In this document: positions 1-6,507 of the stretch, piece after piece | Layout: each line of letters opens with the position of its first letter | Position numbering within the stretch: the stretch's first letter is position 1 | Assembly: GCA_023388835.1 (NCBI GenBank) | Contig: JAEWFK010000153.1 | Location: 1-7,777, forward strand | Direction: 5' to 3' | Length of the DNA: 7,777 nucleotides | Source of the DNA: Pseudomonadota bacterium | GTDB lineage: Bacteria > Pseudomonadota > Gammaproteobacteria > Burkholderiales > Burkholderiaceae_B | The notes under the pieces: model-generated | What the model was told of the DNA's origin: nothing | The model's database searches: none | Seen by the model: the letters and a program-made list of their open reading frames with translations, nothing else | Translations under genes and position numbers: made by a program

Positions 1-464
1 GGTATGTCCCCGCCCATGCCATAGCCCGTCTCTTCCAGTAGCGTCCACTCAAAGCGCCGCAGCGCACCGGCCGCGCTTTCACCCTGTTCCAGGGCGTGCA
101 GCGCGGCATCGTAAGCGTCGTAGAGCAAGGGATGCGGGTCCTCGCGCGGCAGCAGGCGAAGCAGCAGTTCGTTCATGTACCAGGCCGACATCAGGGAACG
201 TCCAGTCAGCTGGCGGATGCCCGCAAGATCGGCGCGTGTGAGGGTCTTGACCTCTCCTGCGCCTGTCCAGGAGACCATCAGCGGCTGAAAGGCGGCCAGC
301 ACAGGCCGCAGTGCTGAATAGGGACGCTTGGCGCCCTTCGCGGCCATGGCAACATTGCCGTGCTCACGCGTGAAAATCTGGACAATCAGCGAGGTCTCAC
401 GCCAGGCGGACGCATGAAGCATGTATGCCCGGACATGGTGGATACGCTGGGCGCGGTTACTCAT
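1..464 (-). CDS. recO: DNA repair protein RecO, N-terminal part (truncated by the window edge)
   Basis: RecO works with RecR (RecFOR pathway) to load RecA on SSB-coated single-stranded DNA and to anneal strands during gap repair; this role is known from the family. The reading frame is open from the ATG at 464-462 to the left edge, giving 154 residues of a protein usually about 240-260 long. It begins MSNRAQRIHHVRAYMLHASA and continues with WRETSLIVQIFTREHG (about residues 21-36), a typical RecO N-terminal OB-fold signature, followed by the AKGAKRP segment (about 42-48) and a helical region with a WYMNELLLRLLPRED stretch. The ATG overlaps the last codons of era by 8 bases (era stop at 459-457), which favours translational coupling; a GGGG lies just upstream. 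It is the last visible gene of the lepA-lepB-rnc-era-recO block. The C-terminal half, including any zinc-binding region, is outside the window. Confidence 0.93.
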   Translation of the reverse strand, partial: MSNRAQRIHHVRAYMLHASAWRETSLIVQIFTREHGNVAMAAKGAKRPYSALRPVLAAFQPLMVSWTGAGEVKTLTRADLAGIRQLTGRSLMSAWYMNELLLRLLPREDPHPLLYDAYDAALHALEQGESAAGALRRFEWTLLEETGYGMGGDI

Positions 465-1344
465 ACCCCAGATCGCGCAAGGCGCTTTCGCGTTCCGACC
501 AACCCTTGCGGACCTTGATATAGACGTCGAGGAAGACCGGTTTCTCCAGCAGCTTGACCATGTCCTGACGGGCCTCGGTGGCGATGCGCTTCATGTGGCC
601 GCCCCCCGCACCCAATAGAATGGGGCGATGGCTCTCACGCTCCACAACCACGCAGGCGGCGACACGGGCTCCCGTTTCGTTCTCTTCCCACTGCTCGATC
701 ACCACCGTGCAGCCGTAAGGCAGTTCGTCACCGACCAATCTGAATATCTTTTCGCGTATCAGCTCTGCCGCAATGAAGCGCATGGAACGGTCAGTCAACG
801 TATCGGCCTCGAACATGGGCTCGCCCTCAGGCAGGCGGGTCGCGATTTCACCGAGCAGTTGATCGAGCTGGACCTCTTTGACGGCGCTGACAGGCACCAC
901 GGCGCCGTAGGGGAACTGCTTGAGCAGTTTCTCGACGAACGGAAAGAGTTCGTTCTTGCTCTTCAAGAGGTCGACCTTGCTCAACACCAGAATGGTTTTC
1001 TCGGGCGCGGGCAGCAGCGGCAGCAGCTGCTCGTCGCCAGGAGACCACTTGCCCGCCTCGACCACATGGACCACGACGTCCACATCGGCCAGCGCTTGGG
1101 TGACCACACGGTTCATCATGCGATTCATGGCGCCGCCATGCCGCGTCTGGAACCCAGGGGTGTCGACGAATACGAACTGCTCGTGCTCACGGGTGAGCAC
1201 GCCGTTGATGCGATGGCGGGTCGTCTGCGCCTTGCGCGAGACGATGGAGAGCTTGGCGCCGATCAGCGCGTTGGCCAGGGTGGACTTGCCGACGTTCGGC
1301 CGCCCCACGATGGCAACGAAGCCGCAGCGAAAGGGTGTGGTCAT
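457..1344 (-). CDS. era: GTPase Era
   Basis: Era is an essential GTPase that binds the 3' end of 16S rRNA and helps mature the 30S subunit; it is cytoplasmic and peripherally membrane-associated. The 295-residue protein is of normal length. The GTPase domain shows G1 GRPNVGKST (residues 14-22), the switch I region around KAQTTRHRI (38-46), G3 DTPG (61-64), a G4 site written SKVD (122-125) where Era proteins usually have NKxD, and G5 VSA (152-154). The C-terminal KH RNA-binding domain includes ELPYGCTVVIEQW (about 207-219), RPILLGAGGGHMKRIATEA (240-258) and the terminal VRKGWSERESALRDLGYE. The start is chosen because MTTPFRCGFVAIVGRP places G1 where the family has it, and GGAG (+ strand 1351-1354) sits 6 bases upstream. 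Only 19 bases separate it from rnc, and its 3' end overlaps recO. The serine in G4 is the one deviation from the textbook motif; the rest is intact, so the protein is expected to be active. Confidence 0.97.
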   Translation of the reverse strand: MTTPFRCGFVAIVGRPNVGKSTLANALIGAKLSIVSRKAQTTRHRINGVLTREHEQFVFVDTPGFQTRHGGAMNRMMNRVVTQALADVDVVVHVVEAGKWSPGDEQLLPLLPAPEKTILVLSKVDLLKSKNELFPFVEKLLKQFPYGAVVPVSAVKEVQLDQLLGEIATRLPEGEPMFEADTLTDRSMRFIAAELIREKIFRLVGDELPYGCTVVIEQWEENETGARVAACVVVERESHRPILLGAGGGHMKRIATEARQDMVKLLEKPVFLDVYIKVRKGWSERESALRDLGYE

Positions 1345-1363
1345 CAGGTGCTCCGAAAGCCGA

Positions 1364-2122
1364 TCAATGATGGTCTTGAGACTGCGCGACGGGAAGGCTC
1401 AGCTGCGCTCGCCGCTTGCGACGCCGTGGCGCTTCGGAGGTGCCCTCCATCGCATCAAGGCGCTCGAGCGCCAATCGCGCGGCCGCCTGCTCGGCGGCCC
1501 GGCGGCTCGAGCCCGGCGCCTGCACGAGGATGCCGAGACGGGGCACTTCGCATGCCACCTCGAAGAGCTGGTCATGCGCCGCACCGTGGGTCGCGATCAC
1601 GGTATAAAGGGGAAGATCGAGACGCATGGCCTGCAGACGCTCCTGCAGCAAGGTCTTGGCGTCCTTGCCCTGGGTGAGCGGGTCGACCTTCGCAAGCAGG
1701 TCCTCGTAAAGCCGTCCGATGACATGGCGAGCCGAATCGAACCCGCCGTCCATGTAAACGGCACCGAAGATCGCTTCGACCGCATCGGAAAGAATCGAGG
1801 GACGACGAAAGCCGCCGCTTTTGAGTTCGCCTTCCCCAAGTCGCAGCTGCTCGGAAAGCAGCAGACGACTGGCGATGTCCGCCAACGTGGCCTGACGGAC
1901 CAGGTTGGCGCGCATGCGGGAAAGGTCGCCCTCCGCTGTCTGAGGAAACCGATCGAACAGCATCGAGGCGACGATGAAGTTCAAAACCGAGTCGCCGAGA
2001 AATTCCAGGCGTTCGTTATGCCCGCTACCATGGCTGCGATGCGTCAGCGCCTGCGTGAGCAGATTCCGGTTCCGGAAACGGTAGTCAAGCGCCGCTTCGA
2101 GCCGCGGAAGCCGGGACACCAT
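1364..2122 (-). CDS. rnc: Ribonuclease III
   Basis: RNase III cleaves double-stranded RNA, processing the 30S rRNA precursor and many mRNAs. With the ATG at 2122-2120 the protein has 252 residues. The catalytic domain carries the signature HNERLEFLGDSVLNF (35-49), with metal ligands corresponding to E40, D44, D113 and E116 (LSDAVEAIFGA), and the GEGELKSGGFRRPSIL segment (96-111). The double-stranded-RNA-binding domain runs from DAKTLLQERLQ (about 154) to about 221, including APGSSRRAAEQAAARLALE. The tail (about 222-252) is basic (RRRKRR) and poorly conserved. The reading frame extends 15 codons upstream to an ATG at 2167, but that start overlaps lepB by 46 bases. The chosen ATG shares one base with the lepB stop (TGATG), has AGGG 7 bases upstream and begins MVSRLPRLEAALDYRF, which fits the family N-terminus. 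It lies between lepB and era, and all three are probably co-transcribed. Confidence 0.95.
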   Translation of the reverse strand: MVSRLPRLEAALDYRFRNRNLLTQALTHRSHGSGHNERLEFLGDSVLNFIVASMLFDRFPQTAEGDLSRMRANLVRQATLADIASRLLLSEQLRLGEGELKSGGFRRPSILSDAVEAIFGAVYMDGGFDSARHVIGRLYEDLLAKVDPLTQGKDAKTLLQERLQAMRLDLPLYTVIATHGAAHDQLFEVACEVPRLGILVQAPGSSRRAAEQAAARLALERLDAMEGTSEAPRRRKRRAQLSLPVAQSQDHH

Positions 2123-3009
2123 CACTGCACCCTGCCGATGCGGCTGGGTTCCCCGAAGTTCATCCATACGAGAAATGCCCGCCCGACAATGTAGTCATTG
2201 GGTACGAAGCCCCAATACCGGCTGTCCAGACTGTTGTCGCGGTTGTCGCCCATCATGAAATAGTGGCCGGCCGGCACCGTGCACCGAACGCCGCCATTGG
2301 AATAATCGCAATTTTCGCGATAAGGAAAATTCGAGATAGGCATGTAGTCCTGGCGCTGCTGGCGATTCAGCAAAATGTCGTGGGAGACGTCGCCGATCGT
2401 CTCGGTATAGCGCCCCACGTACGAAGAACGGTCTGGTTCGTAGTAGTCGCCTGCACGTTCTGTCTTGACCCGTTCGCCGTTCACAGTCAGGAGCTTGTCA
2501 CGGTACTGGATCACATCGCCGGGCAGGCCGATCACACGCTTGATGTAGTCGATCGAAGGATCCACGGGGTAACGGAAGACCACCACATCGCCACGGGCCG
2601 GGTCGCCGACGTCCAGCACCTTGCGTCCCACGATGGGCAAGCGCACCCCGTACTCGTATTTGTTCACCAGAATGAGGTCGCCGTTCTGCAGCGTGGGCAG
2701 CATGGAGCCCGACGGAATCCTGAAGGGTTCGAACAAAAAGGAACGCAGAAGGAACACGACCAGAATGACGGGGAAGAAGCTGGCGCAGTACTCCACCCAC
2801 CATGGCGGCCGGTTGGCCTTGTCATAGGCTTCCTGACGCAGGCGCGCGGCTTCGGCCTTGTCGAGGCCGGCGATGGAGGGCTCGATCGCCCCCATGGCCG
2901 CTACCGCGCCGGTGCGCCGCTGATTCTTCAGCCACACGATGTCGAGACACCAGACCGCTCCGGTGATCAGCAACAACACGAAGAGAATGAGGGCAAAATC
3001 CCAACTCAT
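2122..3009 (-). CDS. lepB: Signal peptidase I (leader peptidase)
   Basis: LepB is the inner-membrane serine/lysine protease that removes signal peptides from Sec and Tat substrates on the periplasmic side. The 295-residue protein has two hydrophobic segments (about 4-26 and 75-92) separated by a charged loop expected to be cytoplasmic, the layout of the E. coli enzyme. The nucleophile is S102 in the box IPSGSMLPTL (98-107), and the general base is K157 in SIDYIKRVIGLPGD (152-165). The C-terminal box GDNRDNSLDSRYWGFVP (254-270) is complete. C234 and C243 flank a short loop in the region where the E. coli enzyme has its disulfide, so a similar bond is likely (inference). The ATG at 3009 follows the lepA stop by 21 bases, with GAGG (+ strand 3020-3023) 10 bases upstream, a slightly long spacing. 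The stop codon overlaps the rnc start. Confidence 0.97.
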   Translation of the reverse strand: MSWDFALILFVLLLITGAVWCLDIVWLKNQRRTGAVAAMGAIEPSIAGLDKAEAARLRQEAYDKANRPPWWVEYCASFFPVILVVFLLRSFLFEPFRIPSGSMLPTLQNGDLILVNKYEYGVRLPIVGRKVLDVGDPARGDVVVFRYPVDPSIDYIKRVIGLPGDVIQYRDKLLTVNGERVKTERAGDYYEPDRSSYVGRYTETIGDVSHDILLNRQQRQDYMPISNFPYRENCDYSNGGVRCTVPAGHYFMMGDNRDNSLDSRYWGFVPNDYIVGRAFLVWMNFGEPSRIGRVQ

Positions 3010-3030
3010 ACGAATACGACCTCGGCAGCG

Positions 3031-4824
3031 TTATTTATCTTCAACCTGCAAGATAGCAAGAAATGCTTCCTGAGGTATCTCGACGTTGCCGACCTGCTTC
3101 ATGCGCTTCTTCCCTGCCTTCTGCTTTTCCAGCAGTTTCTTCTTGCGGGAGATGTCGCCGCCGTAGCATTTTGCCAACACGTTCTTGCGCAAGGCCTTCA
3201 CGTTTTCGCGGGCGACGATTTCCGCGCCGATGGCCGCCTGGATGGCGATATCGAACATCTGGCGGGGTATCAGCCCCCGCATGCGGGACACCACTTCGCG
3301 GCCGCGATAGCGGGCGTTCGCACGGTGCACGATCATGGACAGCGCGTCGACGCGATCGCCGTTGATCACCAGATCGACCCGAACGACATCAGCGCTGCGG
3401 TATTCTTTGAACTCATAGTCCATGGACGCATAGCCGCGCGACACCGACTTCAGCTTGTCGAAGAAGTCGAGCACGATCTCAGCCAGCGGCATTTCGTAGC
3501 TGAGCTGCACTTGGCGGCCGTGGTAGGTCATGTTGGTCTGTACGCCGCGCTTGGCGTTGCACAGCGACATCACCGGCCCGACATAGTCCTGCGGCATGAA
3601 CAGGGTCACGTTCACGATAGGCTCGCGGATTTCCTCGGTGAAGCCAATTTCGGGCATCTGCGAGGGGCTTTCCACGTAGTGAACCTGCTGATCGCGGGTC
3701 AGGACTTCGTACACCACGGTCGGCGCCGTGGTGATGATGTCCATGTCGAATTCACGCTCCAGGCGCTCCTGCACGATTTCCATGTGCAGGAGGCCAAGAA
3801 AGCCGCAGCGGAAGCCAAAGCCCAGCGCCTGGGAGACCTCGGGCTCGTACATGAGCGACGAATCATTGAGCTTGAGCTTGTCCAGAGCGTCGCGCAGCTG
3901 GTCATACTCGCTGCTCTCCACGGGATACACGCCGGCGAAAACCTGAGGCTTCACTTCCTTGAAGCCCGGCAGAGCCTTGGTGGCCGGACGGCCCGCGAGG
4001 GTGATGGTGTCTCCGACCTTGGCGTCTTCCAGTTCCTTGATGCCGGCAATGACAAAGCCGACCTCGCCCGCTGACAACTGGTCGCGCGGAACGGATTTCG
4101 GGGTGAACACGCCGATGTGCTCGGTCAGATGTGTCGCGCCGGTGGCCATGAGCAGGATTTTTTCCTTGGGCCGCAAGACACCGTTGATGATGCGCACCAG
4201 CATCACGACGCCGACGTAATTATCGAACCACGAATCGATGATCAATGCCTGCAGCGGTGCGGCGACATCGCCCTTGGGCGGCGGCACGCTGCGGATCACG
4301 TTCTCGAGAATGTCTTCAATGCCCTCGCCCGTCTTGGCACTGGCGCGGATGGCGTCGCTTGCCTCGATGCCGATGACGTCCTCGATTTCCTGGGCCGCCG
4401 CTTCCGGATCCGCCGAAGGAAGGTCCATCTTGTTCAGGACGGGAATGACTTCGACGCCGAGCTCGATGGCGGTATAGCAATTGGCCACGGTCTGCGCCTC
4501 GACGCCCTGAGTGGCGTCCACCACCAGCAAGGCGCCTTCGCAGGCCGATAGCGAACGGCTCACCTCGTAGGAAAAGTCGACGTGCCCCGGGGTGTCGATG
4601 AGGTTCAGGGCGTAGACCTTACCGTCGCGCGCCTTGTACTGCAGCGAGGCGGTCTGCGCCTTGATCGTGATGCCGCGTTCCTTTTCGATCTCCATGGAGT
4701 CGAGCACCTGCGAGGACATCTCACGGTCGGCCAAGCCGCCGCAACGATGAATCAGACGGTCGGCGAGAGTCGATTTGCCATGATCGATGTGAGCAATGAT
4801 GGAAAAATTGCGGATGTGATCCAT
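3031..4824 (-). CDS. lepA: Elongation factor 4 (LepA), ribosome-associated GTPase
   Basis: LepA (EF-4) is a translational GTPase related to EF-G. Back-translocation and a role in initiation or 30S assembly have both been proposed for the family. The protein of 597 residues matches the usual length of about 600. GTPase motifs are G1 AHIDHGKST (11-19), G2 GITI (51-54), G3 DTPGH (77-81), G4 NKMD (131-134) and G5 SAKTG (162-166). EF-G-like domains follow, and the LepA-specific C-terminal domain ends with GGDISRKKKLLEKQKAGKKR and VEIPQEAFLAIL. The ATG at 4824-4822 is chosen because MDHIRNFSIIAHIDHGKST is the standard LepA N-terminus. The frame stays open to a further ATG at 4983, but those 53 extra residues would be encoded across the mucD terminator and resemble nothing in the family. 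There is no clear Shine-Dalgarno sequence before the chosen ATG. lepA is the first gene of the block that continues with lepB, rnc, era and recO. Confidence 0.97.
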   Translation of the reverse strand: MDHIRNFSIIAHIDHGKSTLADRLIHRCGGLADREMSSQVLDSMEIEKERGITIKAQTASLQYKARDGKVYALNLIDTPGHVDFSYEVSRSLSACEGALLVVDATQGVEAQTVANCYTAIELGVEVIPVLNKMDLPSADPEAAAQEIEDVIGIEASDAIRASAKTGEGIEDILENVIRSVPPPKGDVAAPLQALIIDSWFDNYVGVVMLVRIINGVLRPKEKILLMATGATHLTEHIGVFTPKSVPRDQLSAGEVGFVIAGIKELEDAKVGDTITLAGRPATKALPGFKEVKPQVFAGVYPVESSEYDQLRDALDKLKLNDSSLMYEPEVSQALGFGFRCGFLGLLHMEIVQERLEREFDMDIITTAPTVVYEVLTRDQQVHYVESPSQMPEIGFTEEIREPIVNVTLFMPQDYVGPVMSLCNAKRGVQTNMTYHGRQVQLSYEMPLAEIVLDFFDKLKSVSRGYASMDYEFKEYRSADVVRVDLVINGDRVDALSMIVHRANARYRGREVVSRMRGLIPRQMFDIAIQAAIGAEIVARENVKALRKNVLAKCYGGDISRKKKLLEKQKAGKKRMKQVGNVEIPQEAFLAILQVEDK

Positions 4825-4997
4825 ATACCCGGGAGCGTGGGGCCAGGAAGGAGGCTTCTGAATGAACCGCTGCGCTTGCCGCCCGGCTTGTTCAAAGGCC
4901 CGCCAGCACAGGCCGGATGAGCAAAAAATCTGAGAAGGGAAAAACGAAGGGGGAGCGCCCAGGGCGCTCCCCCTTCGCAACACAGCATTTTAGCCGT
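4825..4997. other. mucD-lepA intergenic region / lepA leader
   Basis: This is the only sizeable gap between genes (173 bases). Read on the minus strand it contains the mucD terminator (4940-4977), then a second run of six T (4923-4928), then about 100 GC-rich bases before lepA. I found no convincing -35/-10 pair. A TTGAAC at about 4888-4893 (read on the minus strand) has no good -10 at 16-18 bases. No GGAACTT/TCTGA-type sigma-E promoter was recognised. The bases just before the lepA ATG lack AGGAGG. The opposite strand has AAGGAGG at 4848-4854, followed at 7 bases by an ATG (4862) opening a 23-codon frame; this is probably chance. Confidence 0.7.
4940..4977 (-). terminator. Rho-independent terminator after mucD
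   Basis: A perfect 16-bp inverted repeat occupies 4945-4960 and 4962-4977 with a single central base; the realistic fold is about 15 pairs with a 3-base loop. It is very GC-rich. Read on the minus strand, the second arm is followed immediately by five T (4940-4944). It begins 20 bases after the mucD stop codon. On the plus strand the hairpin is not followed by a T run, so it is directional toward lepA. It should end most rseA-rseB-mucD transcripts. Confidence 0.9.
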
Positions 4998-6479
4998 TTA
5001 TTTACGCGGTGTTATGGTCAGCCATTGCGACTGCTCGCCGCGCATGACCAGCACTGCAGCCGGACGCGACTTGTCGAGCTTGCCGACGACCGACGCATAC
5101 TGCGAGGGGCTGGTGATATCGGTCTCGTTGATGGTGAGTACGACATCACCCTGCGCGATTCCCGCCTCGGCTGCCGGACCCTCAGCTTCGGCGACTTGCA
5201 CCCCGCCTTCGAATTGGAATCTCTCTCGCATCGGCGCGGGCACATCGCTGACCGTGAGACCCAGAGCGTCGGCCGGACCTGCCGCAGGTGCAGCCGGACG
5301 TCCCGTTTCTTCTTCATCGACGGCGGGCATCTCGCCGACCTTCACATCCACCTTCATGCTCTTGCCCTTGCGCCACAACTCCAGGGACGCGCTCGTCCCC
5401 GGTTTGGTGGCGCCCACCAGGCGCGGCAAGTCGGACATGTGCGTGATCTCGCGTCCGTTGAAGCTCGTGATCACGTCGCCCGAGCGCACGCCGGCGGCAT
5501 CGGCCGGGCCGTTGCGTTCGACATTGCTCACCATGGCCCCCATGGTCTTCGGAAGGCCGATCGCCTTGGCGACGTCCTCAGACACATTGCCGATCTGCAC
5601 CCCGATACGACCACGCGTGACCTTGCCGAAGTCCTTCAGCTGCTCCACCACCTGCATGGCTTCATCGATGGGGATGGCCAGTGAAATACCCATGAAGCCG
5701 CCGCTGCGCGATACGATCTGGGAATTGACTCCCACCACGCGGCCTGAAAGGTCGATAAGCGGCCCGCCCGAGTTGCCGGGGTTCACGGCGACGTCGGTCT
5801 GGATGAAAGGCAGGTAGTCGCCCGTTTCGCGATTGATGGCGCTGACGATCCCGGCCGTCACGGTGGATTCCAGGCCGAAGGGGGAACCGATGGCCAGCAC
5901 CCACTGGCCCTTGCGCAGCGACCGGGATTCACCGATGGGCAGGGGCTTCAGGTCTTGGGCCTCGACCTTGAGCAGCGCCAGGTCGGTACGGGAATCCATA
6001 CCGACGACCTTGGCCTTGTGCTCTTTGCCGTCCGTCAACGTCACGAAGATGTCGCTCGAGCCGGACACGACGTGATTGTTGGTCAGGATGTAGCCGTCTT
6101 GACTGATGATGAAGCCGGACCCGACACCGCGAGGCACTGTGCGTTCCTGATCGGACGGCTGCGGGGGTTCATTGTTGCGCGGCTGGCCAGGCATGGGGGG
6201 AAGAAAATCCGGCCCGAAGAACCAGCGGAACATTTCATAGGGATCGTTGCCCCCGGGGCCCATACGGTTGCGGACGCGCACGGTCTCGGTGGTCCGGATG
6301 TTCACCACAGACGCTTCGGTGTCTTGAACGACTTGCGTGAAGTCGGGCATGGCGCTTTCGAGCGACGCGGCCTGCGCCATGGCGGCACCCCCCAGGGGCG
6401 CGAATGCGAACGCGGCCGCGGCTGTTGCTCCGGCCACCAAGCGCACAATGCGGTTGCTGCGTAGCGGGTTCAATTCCAT
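4998..6479 (-). CDS. mucD: Periplasmic serine protease MucD (DegP/HtrA family)
   Basis: DegP-type proteases degrade or refold misfolded envelope proteins. In Pseudomonas the homologue encoded at this place (MucD) dampens the sigma-E-like response. The 493-residue protein starts with a basic stretch and hydrophobic segment (about 11-33) ending in GGAAMAQA-A, a signal peptide probably cleaved near residues 35-38. The trypsin-like domain has the triad H136 (TNNHVV), D166 (SRTDLALL) and S237 (GNSGGP). An insertion at about 67-117 (rich in Met, Pro and Asn, containing DPYEMFRWFFGP) corresponds to the LA loop. Two PDZ domains follow, about 290-380 (RGRIGVQIGNV onward) and about 405-490, joined by an acidic then Pro/Ala-rich linker (386-403). 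GGAGAG (+ strand 6485-6490) lies 5 bases upstream of the ATG. It follows rseB by 28 bases and is closed by the hairpin terminator, making it the last gene of the sigma-E unit. The symbol degP would also be acceptable. Confidence 0.95.
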   Translation of the reverse strand: MELNPLRSNRIVRLVAGATAAAAFAFAPLGGAAMAQAASLESAMPDFTQVVQDTEASVVNIRTTETVRVRNRMGPGGNDPYEMFRWFFGPDFLPPMPGQPRNNEPPQPSDQERTVPRGVGSGFIISQDGYILTNNHVVSGSSDIFVTLTDGKEHKAKVVGMDSRTDLALLKVEAQDLKPLPIGESRSLRKGQWVLAIGSPFGLESTVTAGIVSAINRETGDYLPFIQTDVAVNPGNSGGPLIDLSGRVVGVNSQIVSRSGGFMGISLAIPIDEAMQVVEQLKDFGKVTRGRIGVQIGNVSEDVAKAIGLPKTMGAMVSNVERNGPADAAGVRSGDVITSFNGREITHMSDLPRLVGATKPGTSASLELWRKGKSMKVDVKVGEMPAVDEEETGRPAAPAAGPADALGLTVSDVPAPMRERFQFEGGVQVAEAEGPAAEAGIAQGDVVLTINETDITSPSQYASVVGKLDKSRPAAVLVMRGEQSQWLTITPRK

Positions 6480-6484
6480 GTGTT

Positions 6485-6490
6485 CTCTCC
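6485..6490 (-). promoter_or_regulatory. Ribosome binding site of mucD
   Basis: GGAGAG on the minus strand sits 5 bases before the ATG at 6479. It supports this start and shows that mucD is translated from its own site, rather than purely by coupling to rseB, which stops 28 bases earlier. Confidence 0.75.
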
Positions 6491-6507
6491 GGTTGTTATC
6501 TTTTGGG

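Noticed and set aside
2150..2165. GAACTT on the minus strand as part of a sigma-E -35 element
   Set aside because: It lies inside the conserved C-terminal coding region of lepB, and no TCTGA-like -10 follows at the expected distance.
2123..2167. Longer RNase III start at 2167
   Set aside because: It overlaps lepB by 46 bases. The ATG at 2122 overlaps the lepB stop by one base, has a ribosome site, and gives the usual N-terminus.
920..2194. 424-codon plus-strand frame opposite era and rnc, and the 349-codon frame at 628-1677
   Set aside because: Both are antisense shadows of era and rnc; no family signature and no ribosome site were seen.
2263..4074. 603-codon open frame on the plus strand opposite lepB and lepA
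   Set aside because: It lies antisense to two well-conserved genes. Its His/Ala/Asp-rich composition is what the opposite strand of GC-rich coding DNA gives, and it shows no recognisable domain.
4888..4893. TTGAAC as a -35 box of a lepA promoter (minus strand)
   Set aside because: No acceptable -10 hexamer lies 16-18 bases downstream; the spacing region and the bases beyond are GC-rich.
4825..4983. N-terminal extension of lepA to the ATG at 4983
   Set aside because: It would translate through the mucD terminator hairpin, and the added 53 residues do not resemble LepA, whose N-terminus is MDHIRNFSIIAHIDHGKS.
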